From Fragilaria crotonensis (taxonomy: Eukaryota; Bacillariophyta; Fragilariophyceae; Fragilariales; Fragilariaceae), in assembly GCA_022925895.1 (NCBI GenBank), contig JAKSYS010000183.1, positions 1-64,000 on the forward strand: a DNA stretch of 64,000 nucleotides, read 5' to 3'. Position numbers and translations under genes: made by a program. Shown one piece after another: positions 52,238 through 61,163 of this stretch. The notes beneath the pieces are model-generated. The model did no database searches. It worked only from the letters and a program-made list of their open reading frames with translations, and was not told where the DNA came from. The stretch's first letter is position 1. Every line of letters starts with the position of its first letter.

Positions 52238-53893
52238 GTCTGACAAATTCCCATCAGGTTTGCAATATGAAAGGTAAAACAACGTCAACGGTGGCGATGT
52301 ACACGCCAAAATGGGGACAACGTAACCAATCCACACGTCATAAACGTCATACAACGCTTGAAGCTGGTATGTCCATTCTGGTTCAGTTGCGTCAAAGGTG
52401 AGAAGGAATCTCTCATCGTACTTTTCGATAATCGAGTGGTGGTTCATGGCATATGTAAAAAAATACTTCTTCTCATCCTGCACAACAATAGAAATGTACT
52501 TCTCCTTCACAACATCGTCAAGCTGTAGAATGAATTCAAATGCCAAAGAGTTCAGCACCATGTCAAGGGGATCCGGCGTTGCGAAGACAATGAAAAGATT
52601 GATGCCGTACACGAAAACTTCATACCACACGTCCATAAAGTGGTCAAGGTAAAGGGCCAGGACCACATCAAGATTGTTGATGAAGTGGACACCTCCTTCC
52701 GACCAACGCATAAAGTGTTCCGAGAAACTGTTCGCATAGCTCCTGAAAGGGCCCGCTCTTAATGTGACATAGTGTTCGCTAGTCTTGCTTTTCAACAAAA
52801 ACGAAATTCTGACGAGGTAAATGCACCCGATGGCAAATGCAACAACCCTTGGCAATGTGCCGGCGCTATTCGGGCAAAAACTGGGTATGCTGTAAGTTTG
52901 TTGAGCGTACAGAAGTAGAAGAATCGGAAGCATCAACTGTGCGACAAGGACAAGGGTGAGAAGACACCAAACGAAGAGGTAATTCCACAGATTCTCCTTG
53001 TTGTGCATGAGCATGATAGTCAACATTCCAATGTCCGAGTGAGACTTCATGAATTCCTGCCACTTTTCTGATCGGTTGGCATTGGTAACGGCAACTGCGC
53101 GAACCCAAGCCAAGAAAACCTTGATCATTGCTTCATTGGGTTCGGCCCTGGCCGAAAACCTAACGTTTTCCAAATCTGCTAAAGCGACTTTTGCAGCTTC
53201 AACAGCATCAGATGCAGCAAACTGGCGACTTAGAGCTTCCACCTCCGCAGTGGCTTTAGCGGGCCCGACGACCCGATTGAATAGTGTGGACAAGGCGTCA
53301 GAGTCGCCACGATAATAGTATGCCCTTTGCACTGTATGTGCGAGTGCCGCGAGTTCATTGGATTTAGAGGCTTCGGCTGCAGCCTCAGCGGCCTTGCTTT
53401 GGGCTGTAAGGGCTCCGTCGACGGCCTCAATGAAAGGAGCAGCAGCTTGGGCATCGGCTTCTATAAATGCTGCCAATGAGGCAGCATGGGGATCACCGTC
53501 TCCCTGAGCAGCAGCTCCCTGAGCAGCAGCTTGGGGGTCGCCGTCTCCCTTAGCAGCAGTTTGAGGATCGCCGACTCTGAAATCAGAAGCGCCGAGATCA
53601 TCGTCTCTATCTTCTGGAGCTTCGGGAGCAACGTCTCCGAAATCGGGAACTTCGAGATCAGCGTCTCCGCCATCAGGAGCGTCGAGATCATCGTCTCCGC
53701 CATCAGCAGCTTCGAAATCATCGTCTCCGCCATCAGGCGCTTGGGGATCAGCGTCTCCGCCATCAGCAGCTTCGAGATCATCGGCTCCGCCATCGGGAGC
53801 TTGGGGATCAGCGTCTCCGCCATCAGCAGCTTCGAGATCAGGGGCGTCATCAGCGTCATCATCAATTTGGATTCGAGGGTCGACACCGTCCAT
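52226..53893 (-). CDS. Cassette gene M (cassette V), 555 aa, C-terminus replaced by LTR codons
   Basis: ATG at 53893 (MDGVDPRIQIDDDADD). About ten acidic decapeptides (residues 20-120) are followed by an Ala/Gln-rich stretch and a helical region to about 275. WQEFMKSHSDIGMLTIMLMH (278-297) comes before segment 1 (305-330), segment 2 AFAIGCIYLVRISFLL (347-368), a longer loop than in other copies (about 375-415), segment 3 YGINLFIVFATPDP...LNSLAFEFILQLDD (428-460) and segment 4 (522-544). It ends KPDGNLSD then CCK, the last codons being LTR sequence. Before the insertion the frame would have read NLSDAPPL and stop (through 47376). Otherwise intact. Confidence 0.85.
   Translation of the reverse strand: MDGVDPRIQIDDDADDAPDLEAADGGDADPQAPDGGADDLEAADGGDADPQAPDGGDDDFEAADGGDDDLDAPDGGDADLEVPDFGDVAPEAPEDRDDDLGASDFRVGDPQTAAKGDGDPQAAAQGAAAQGDGDPHAASLAAFIEADAQAAAPFIEAVDGALTAQSKAAEAAAEASKSNELAALAHTVQRAYYYRGDSDALSTLFNRVVGPAKATAEVEALSRQFAASDAVEAAKVALADLENVRFSARAEPNEAMIKVFLAWVRAVAVTNANRSEKWQEFMKSHSDIGMLTIMLMHNKENLWNYLFVWCLLTLVLVAQLMLPILLLLYAQQTYSIPSFCPNSAGTLPRVVAFAIGCIYLVRISFLLKSKTSEHYVTLRAGPFRSYANSFSEHFMRWSEGGVHFINNLDVVLALYLDHFMDVWYEVFVYGINLFIVFATPDPLDMVLNSLAFEFILQLDDVVKEKYISIVVQDEKKYFFTYAMNHHSIIEKYDERFLLTFDATEPEWTYQLQALYDVYDVWIGYVVPILACTSPPLTLFYLSYCKPDGNLSDCCK
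53490..53836 (-). repeat. Coding minisatellite, 30-bp period (M, cassette V)
   Basis: About ten decapeptide units (AADGGDADPQ, APDGGDDDFE and variants) alternate in a two-unit, 60-bp rhythm: DPQ-type and DLE-type units take turns in the best preserved part (53700-53836). Confidence 0.85.
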
Positions 53894-54821
53894 GATCTAT
53901 TGCCTCCGATTCAATTCCACGGTACTTTTGACGTTGATGCCAATGAATATTGTCCTCGCAATTTTGCGTTTGAAACACCACTTAGAATGTGCTTTCAACC
54001 GATGATTAATAGTGTATCATGCAAAGAGTGTAATCTCATGCATCGTCAGATTTAAGCCTGCTGCGATAAGAGCGTTCGGCCTCCGATTTCACAGCCGTTC
54101 CGTCAAGTCTCTGATCATACAGAACTGGACACTGGAGTGGTTTGGTCTTCTCCGTCAATCAATCATGTATTACTCTGCAATCAGGAGTGCTTGCTCTCCA
54201 CTCCTTGACAAAGTATGAATCGAGGTATGATATCAATTGAAGATTTATGAGGCTTCACTTCCAGTTGATGGTGCTCCAACATCGCGGAACATTTTAAAAC
54301 CACTTTTTTTGTCTATGTACACGTGACATATATGGGGATCAGATGCGTTGAGTTTTTTACCTCGTTTTTCTGATATCATACACAATACAGGCTGTGACGC
54401 TGCATCATGTCATCATGTCGTATCATGATAGTACTCGGTGCTCCAGTGCTGTACGCCGGAGTAGTCATAAATACGATTGGTACAGTAGCAATACTAACGG
54501 TAGATTACTTTAGACTTAACTCGGAGTAGACTCCATCAGAGTGCTCGGAGTATACTGTACTTTGAGTACAGTAGCTTGTCGGTTCAGTGCGATTGCAACA
54601 ACGGGAACCCAGACGAATACATCGCTTTTCGAAGGTATGTGTTATGCGGTCTCCACTGCCCGCATTCCCTATTCAGTCCTAGCCGCGAACGCATCTCCAT
54701 CACTCGAGTCTGTAGAACTGTTCTTGCCATCAAGACATTTGGCATCAAGGTTGGAGAGAAGGAAGCGTGATTCGAGGACATCCCTTCGATTGAACCTGCA
54801 CAGGTAGCTGTTTGTTGCACA
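53894..54821. promoter_or_regulatory. Uninterrupted divergent M/P intergenic region, cassette V
   Basis: This is the only complete example in the window (about 930 bases between the ATGs). It carries the conserved blocks near 54030-54240, CATGATAGTACT near 54424, the untouched copia target (ACTTTAGACTT near 54503), TACTGTACTTTGAGTACAGTA (54552-54572) and the short upstream frame MCYAVSTARIP from 54637. No TATA box or initiator can be assigned with confidence. Confidence 0.55.
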
Positions 54822-55713
54822 ATGTTGCCTTTTCGCACGACTCCCAAGAAGTCAGCATGTTCTCTGCTGTCACCGGCACGGTCACTAGCACTGGTACAGT
54901 TGCTGATACTCGGACTCATTGTAGTATTCACCTGGGTCAGCTCCGGTTCAGGCCATGTTAGGTACTTGTACCAGTTCTACCTTACGCATGCCAATGAGCT
55001 TATGGATTGGTCTGAATCACGGCCCTATACACTAGGAAGAAGACTTCAAAATGATTCTGGAAAGGGTGATGATGGCATGTATTTCTGCATCGGTGAGGAT
55101 GGCAGCCCCGTTGCCATGGGACAGAATGGCGGAGGAAGGCGAACATTTCGACGACTGCGCGACGCATCTCCACCATATTGCAGTGATTTGGTAGGTGGCG
55201 GATATCCTGACGATGTTGGCAATTCGCAATATCCTTTTCCCCCGCCAAATTATCCTGTTGCTAGTCCGGCCACAATTGAAGTCGATCCTCCTACTTTGCA
55301 GTCGGGCGCTGCCCCATTTGCACCAGATCGGTCGCCTATAGCGTCACCCACTTTTGTCAGTGAAACGCTTTCCCCGCATCCTACCTTTCCCGATGTATTC
55401 CTCAATACTACCCGGCGGCATCTCATTACGTGTCAAGTAATCTGTGCGCTCCCACCATTTCCGGAACGAGTCACTAGTTCTGGACTACGAAAACGAATTG
55501 TTTGGAGTCGCCGAATGGCCGAGAGGCTTGGAACATAGTTGCGTCTTCTTCAAAGACAGGGAAGACGTGTTGATTCACAGCGTGACGAAGGCGTCCCCTT
55601 TGATCATCCACACTCCTGGAAAGTTCTATGGTTGTCTCGACCTTTTGATCGAAAAGGTGGGTGGCCTTAGTCAAAGAAGATACCTAAAGGCCAATGAGGT
55701 CAAGAAACACTAG
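54822..55713 (+). CDS. Cassette gene P (cassette V), with conserved frame change near the 3' end
   Basis: ATG at 54822 (MLPFRTTPKKSACSLL), hydrophobic segment about residues 17-40, GDDGMYFCIGEDG, GQNGGGRRTFRRL, the Pro/Tyr-rich part and HPTFPDVFLNTTRRHL. The first frame stops at 55536-55538 (TAG), where cassette II has TGG. In the other frame the same base change is only Gly to Ser (LEHS-CVFF). That frame runs ESLVLDYENELFGVAEW, DREDVLIHSV, KFYGCLDLLIEK and KANEVKKH to 55713 and is clearly the selected one. The junction lies near 55439 (GTAATC). Confidence 0.72.
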
Positions 55714-57221
55714 AGTTGCGATGGCGCGCCTGTCGCATATGATTCTTTGGAAAATAAACATTCGGGATTTTGTGGGCATAGAAATTAGGATTAAAATGTA
55801 GTATTCTATCATACAGTATACGTAGAAATACCGGTTGTAGTCCTTCGAGTCCTCAGTAGGCAAGAAAGGTCTCAATGATGGCATCTTTGTTTCAATCGTC
55901 GGCGATTCGGTTCCTTTTGTTTGAGGGTTACGGAAGTTTAGGAGTGTTGTTCCTGCGATGCAAAATCGAAAACGAGGAGCTGCTTCAACCAAAGATCCTG
56001 CATTTGATACGGCCACTACAAGAAAGGATGATCTTACACAATCTTCAACAGTTGAAGGTTCGGATTGGAGGTCATGGTCGATGGTGGCGTTGCAATTCGT
56101 GTGGAACACTCGAGCTCTGAATCCCGATTCCGAATTGCAGGTATGCGAAGCACTAAACCTCAATGTCAGACTATTGGCAACGTATGCCATGCCGACATGG
56201 CTATAGGCGTGGTCTCGGGGTTTTCCGATGGCATCGGGGTAAACATTGTGAGTTTACAGTTTGTCTTTGGAAGTTGGGAGTTGAATCACCGCGATGTTCG
56301 CTGTGCGGTCACATCAGCGAAACTTCGAACGATTTATCATACCGACTTGGTACAACCTGGTATCGCGTTCGTTTCTGGTTGGTTGGCAATCCATCAGCTG
56401 CAACGAATGCGAAGCGTTGCATTTCATTCTGGCTCGGCTTAACGATCAAAGTGGGAGTGATTATTAGAAATGACATATTTCTGGATTATCCGAACCTGCT
56501 TCTTGTAAGTGCCCGCATTGGTGTCCACCGAGCAGCGAGTCGTTGTCACGTGGTACCAGTAGGTCTACGTATAGCTCTTACCTCCTACTATAGTCGAACT
56601 GTACAGATGTGTACATGTCCCACAATGCCTATGGCCTATGGCCTATGCCTATGGCCTATGGCATACCGGGATCCATGTACCAGTCGTACTCGGACTACAA
56701 ATTTTGCAGTTCATAGTTCATATGGCTGCATGGCTGCAAACCTGTTCGAACGCCGTGGGACGCATGATAATTGGCGTAGCGGTACTGTATGCATACTTTG
56801 ACACTCGTCTCGAATGACTCCACAATTTCGTCCATACAACTTTTGTCATACTCCAAACGATGCAGGTTGCTCCCACGTTGTGGTCGGTGCTCCACTCTTA
56901 CCTTTGGTGCATCTTCAATCTTCCGAATCAGATAAGAGTATGTAGAACCCAGTTTGCTCTTATGTTGAACTGTTGAACCGCTTCTGCAATAGCACCGTGA
57001 CCTCCGTTCTTTCGAATCAGCGAGACGTAATCAACATGCCTGATCGCCTTGATAGTTCTTTTTCCCCGGCGGCATACTTCAAGTGTAACATACGAACACG
57101 TCCACTAATCCGGCACTCGGAGTACTTGAGTCGCTCAAGGCCTCAACATGTGTCGAAGGTGTAACGTTGCAGTATAATCGTCACATTCATTCATCTTTGC
57201 ACTTGAAGAACACCAACAAAA
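55714..57221. other. Spacer between cassettes V and the next S gene
   Basis: From 55714 to about 56165 it matches 33876-34340. From 56205 to 56450 it matches 34760-34980 and 37320-37550. From 56946 it is the start of the large direct repeat. A short GCCTATG repeat lies at about 56627-56660. The 81-codon frame 55875-56120 matches the one at 34037; coding use is not shown. Confidence 0.5.
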
Positions 57222-57752
57222 ATGAGGATGAGGTTGATTCTAGCCGCTCTTCTGCTCGCATACGCTGACGGTCAAGGTAACAATGTATGTTTCGTATGTG
57301 GCGAGGGCAAAGTCGTCACGCTCCCCGATGCCATCATCTCGCTTCCGGGCTTCGACACTGTTTCGTGTCAAATCCTGGCGAGCGCTGGTCTCAACGGAGC
57401 GTTTCCGGACGACCAGTGCGCCCAACTTCCAGCCTTGGTGGATGCTACTTGTGCTTGTGCGCCAGAGGCGACTGCCGCGCCAGTGTCCAAGTCGCCGACC
57501 ACTAACGCGCCACATTATGGAAAAGGGAAAGGCAAAGGAAATTCACCAGGTGAAAAGGTACCCACCCCGGCACCTATCAAGACAGCTACTAAGAAGCCTA
57601 CCACCGAACAAGACAACGGAAAAGGAAAAGGAAATGAAGAGGCTTTTCGTGACTTGCTGGAGATTGGTTGTTTCATGAGAGCGAGCGTTCCTGGTCAAGG
57701 GAAATCCAGGATGGAGATCACCTGTACTACATTGAACCTTAATGCAGAGTAA
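57222..57752 (+). CDS. Cassette gene S, right copy: secreted Cys-rich protein with KGKG motifs
   Basis: ATG at 57222 after AACAAAA. The signal peptide MRMRLILAALLLAYADG, the Cys module CFVCGEGKVVTLPDA, SLPGFDTVSCQILASAGLNG, FPDDQCAQLPALV and CACAPE (six Cys), and the Thr/Pro linker with GKGKGKGN are all in one frame. The open frame runs on to 57752 because one G is missing in the run at about 57630; in the left copy (689) and in the paralogue (38752) a TGA follows GKGKGK. The true product is therefore probably about 138 residues ending near 57640, and the extra 38 residues are an artefact. Confidence 0.75.
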   Translation: MRMRLILAALLLAYADGQGNNVCFVCGEGKVVTLPDAIISLPGFDTVSCQILASAGLNGAFPDDQCAQLPALVDATCACAPEATAAPVSKSPTTNAPHYGKGKGKGNSPGEKVPTPAPIKTATKKPTTEQDNGKGKGNEEAFRDLLEIGCFMRASVPGQGKSRMEITCTTLNLNAE

Positions 57753-58117
57753 TAGGTAGGGTTCCTTGGTGAGTGAAATCCCAGAGAGAAATCTTAACTT
57801 TCGATATCCCTATGATAAGCGTAGTCCACTAGTGAAGATTACAACGACTACAAATAACACATCCATTGAGAACCTCGTCTTAGCATCTGCATTACTGATG
57901 AGGCCGCGGCGTCGAAGTTTCTGGTAACACCTACTTCAGAAGAATGTTGACATTTAATCGTTCGCAAATTGGATTACTAGACCAAAAAACCATTTTTCAG
58001 CCACATCAAGTCAGATTCGCCTTCACCAAAAATATCTTTTAGTCAACGGGCTTTGTATATTGAATTACAGTAGCCCGGACCTGACTACTTTTCGCACATT
58101 ACAATGTCCATATTTCC
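57753..58117. other. Convergent spacer between S and M, no gene seen
   Basis: Same as 807-1171; presumably the 3' flanks of the two facing genes. Confidence 0.55.
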
Positions 58118-59829
58118 TCATGACTGGGCTGTGTTGTCGGGTTTGCACAATGGAAGGAAAATTAATGCCAATGGTGGCAAGATAATCGTCACAACGTAAA
58201 CCGGCACAACGTAATTCAGCAGGTAGATTGTTTGGTGTGTTTTTGTCGAGGCTTCCCTGTCGAATTCGAATGTCATATCGTACACTTCTGGAATCGAGTC
58301 GTATTTCTTGGAATCTTTGAAAAACGAGTCGTCTTTCTTGGAATGTTTGAGAATGTACGTCTCCTTCACAACGTCGTCAAGCTGTACAATGAATTCAAAT
58401 GCCAAAGAATTCAGCACCATGTCAAGAGGATCCGGTGTTACAAAAATAACGTAAAAATTGATGCCGTAGACGACAAGTTCATACCACGTGTCCATAATGC
58501 CGTCCAGGAATAGAGCCCCGAGGAGCCAACGTTCATCACGGAAGACCACCCGAATTCCAATTAACTTTTCTTTAGCCTTGCTTCCCATCTTGGAAACAAT
58601 TCTAACGAGGTAAATGCATCCGATGGCGCCTGCAACACTCTTTTGTATAGGGTTTGCGCTCATCGGGCACCCATTCGGTAGTGTGTAAGTTTGTACAGAG
58701 TAAACAAGTAAAAGAGCCGGAAGCGCCACTTGTACGGCAATAACAAGGATGAGGAGAAACTGTGTCCATCGTTTTCTCCACGGATAAGACTCCTCGTGCA
58801 TGGACATGATAGTCAATATTCCGATGTCCGACCGAGACTTCATGAATTCCTGCCACTTCACGGAAAGGGCGGTTCTGGCTGCGGTTTTTGCAGCGAACCA
58901 TTCCAGACGAGAATCGAAGATGGTATTGTTTTTGCCCGAGAACGCAAAAAAAAACACTAAATTTTTGGCTTTGGTATCTGCCATCCGATCTAATCGAGCG
59001 GCGGCACGAGCCAGAATTGCTGCCTTTCGATCGCAATCCTCAAGTTTTTGATTCGCATTCTCAACGGCGGCTTTGGCGTCAGCAACAGCGTCTGTGTTGG
59101 CAGGGTTATAAAAATTGTCATAGGCTTCAGCAGTGACATCGGCTAGATATGCCTCGGCCCGATCCGCGAGTTCATAGGCAGCAGAGGCATTGACAGCAGC
59201 GATATCGGCAAGTTTACGGGCTTTAATGGCAATTTCGAACACAAAAATGTAATCGTCTTTCAGAAGAGAGGCAGAGAGAGAACGGAGATAAGAATCGAAA
59301 TCGACACCTTCAAGGGCTTCAGCGTCACCTTTAAAGCATTCAAGGACGGCACCTTTGACGGTACCAAGAAGACGAAGGAAATCGTCTTCCTGATCAGCAG
59401 CCTGGGGTCAGCGACTCCTGGGCGGCAGCGAGGCATCGTCTTCTCCGCCATGAGGAGCTTGAGGATCAGCATCTCCTGATCAGCTGCCTGGGGATCAGCT
59501 TCCTGGGGATCAGCTTCTCCGCGATCAACAGCCTGGGGTTCAGCTTCTCCGCGACCAACTGTCTGAGGATCAGCGTCTCCGCCATCGGCAGCTTCGATGT
59601 CAGCGTCTCCACCTTCAGCAGCTTGAGGATCATCGTCTCCGAAATCAGGAGCTTCGATATCATCGTCTCCGAGATCAGGAGCTTCGAGATAAGCGACTAC
59701 CGGAACAGCAGCATGGGGATCAGCGTCTCCGCCATTAGCAGCTTCGATATCAGCGTCTCCAACATCAGCAGCTTGGAACTCAGGGACATCGCCAGCTTCA
59801 GGCACTCTTGGAGGGTTGACGCCGTCCAT
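58118..59829 (-). CDS. Cassette gene M (right copy of cassette I), one frame break in the acidic region
   Basis: ATG at 59829. Frame 59829-59260 gives the N-terminus and acidic repeats, then slips. Frame 59242-58118 gives the helical region and membrane part: KWQEFMKSRSDIGILTIMSMH, LLILVIAVQVALPALLLVYS, NGCPMSANPIQKSVAGAIGC, YLVRIV, ALFLDGIMDTWYELVVYGIN, FVTPDPLDMVLNSLAFEFIV, QLDD and LPLCKPDNTAQS. The slip comes from several single-base losses in G and C runs at about 59405-59480 (for example CCTGGGG versus CCTGGGGG). The left copy is intact there, so the intact gene should encode about 570 residues. Confidence 0.82.
59390..59778 (-). repeat. Coding minisatellite, 30-bp period (M, right copy of cassette I)
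   Basis: Same array as 2390-2795, with single-base losses in the last units. Confidence 0.8.
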
Positions 59830-60429
59830 GTCCTTGTTGCCTCCGATTCAATTCCAAGGTACTTGTTGACGTTGATGTCGATGAATAAATGTCCATTTAT
59901 TTTCCGCGAGAGACACCACTTACGATGCGCTTCCAACCTAGGCTAGGTATCATGTCAAGAGTGTTATCTCATGCATCGTTAGATTTAAGCCTGCTCCGTT
60001 GAGAGCGTCCGGCCTTCGATTTCACAACCGTTCCGTCACGTCCCTGGTCATACATAACTGGAGACTGGAAAAGTTGTCATCTCCGTCAATTAATCATATA
60101 GTACTCTCCAAAGCAGGAGTGCTTGCTCTCCACTCCTGGACAAAGTATGAATCGAGGTATGATATCAATCAAAGATATTGGAGGCTTCCCTTCCAGTGGA
60201 TGAGGCTCCTGCATCGCGGAACCTTTTAAAAACACTTGTGTTGTCTATGTAGATATGGCACTTTGGCATCAGATGCGTTGAGTTTTTTATCTCGTTTTTA
60301 TGATACACGCAAAGCACACTCGCGACGCTGCATCATGTCGTATCATGATAGTACTTGGTACTCCAGTGCTGTACTCCGGAGTTGTAGGGTAAATACGATT
60401 GGTACAGTAGCAATACTACCGGTAGAGTA
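59830..60429. promoter_or_regulatory. M upstream region, right copy of cassette I
   Basis: Same as 2847-3436. It carries a few bases missing from the left copy (for example GGAAAAG near 60067). Cut by the copia LTR at 60435. Confidence 0.5.
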
Positions 60430-60434
60430 CTTTA

Positions 60435-61021
60435 AGTCGAAGTACACGGCGTGATCAAGGCTGCGTACTAGTTCGTAGAAATCCGGGTTCGGTCAAACGT
60501 AGAGTTTTAATTCTAGAGTTGTTTAACTTATGAGCTTATTTCTAGGTTTCACTTTGAAGGAACCAATTCAATCCAGGTCCGATTGAATCTTGCCGGTCTA
60601 CTTTCGCGAAGTTAGAGGGTTGTGGGAGTGAACATTCAAAGCCTTCATCCCACTGATAAGGGCATTGAAATGTCAGCTCCAACTCCACTTGCAAGAGTAA
60701 ATTGGTGATCGCAACAACTGTTGCAACATGGCCAGACTTAGCCAACATGATGAGGGACACATGTTGGAAATTAGTTGACACATGAAGGGAGATTGCAGTT
60801 GAATTGCACTGGGTTAATGTGGACAAATTGTTGTTGTAGAAAAGGAGGTTATGAGGGCGGAAAGCAGTCCGGGACAACTGTAGTTTTTGTACTGGCGATT
60901 CGCCGTATACAGTTGGCGTGAGAATCTTCGTATCCAAAGCCGGATGGGACTCAGCTGGCGGGGACGAAATTTCAACGTCAATAACGGCACAATAACAGCT
61001 GTTAGCTGCTGTACCTTGACT
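60435..61021 (-). repeat. 3' LTR of the CoDi-type element (right copy)
   Basis: 587 bp, ends AGTCGAAGTAC and GTACCTTGACT on the plus strand. Target duplication CTTTA at 60430-60434, polypurine tract at 61022-61029. The partner LTR lies outside the window. Confidence 0.88.
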
Positions 61022-61163
61022 CTCCCTCTAATTCAATGAAACAAGAAATAGATTAGTGATGGTGTGGTGAAAATGTAGGACAGGAACAATAAACATATGG
61101 GCTTGCAGGATAAGAGGGGAACACTCTTAAATCCACCCAACACAAATGCGGCGGTGCCGCGTG

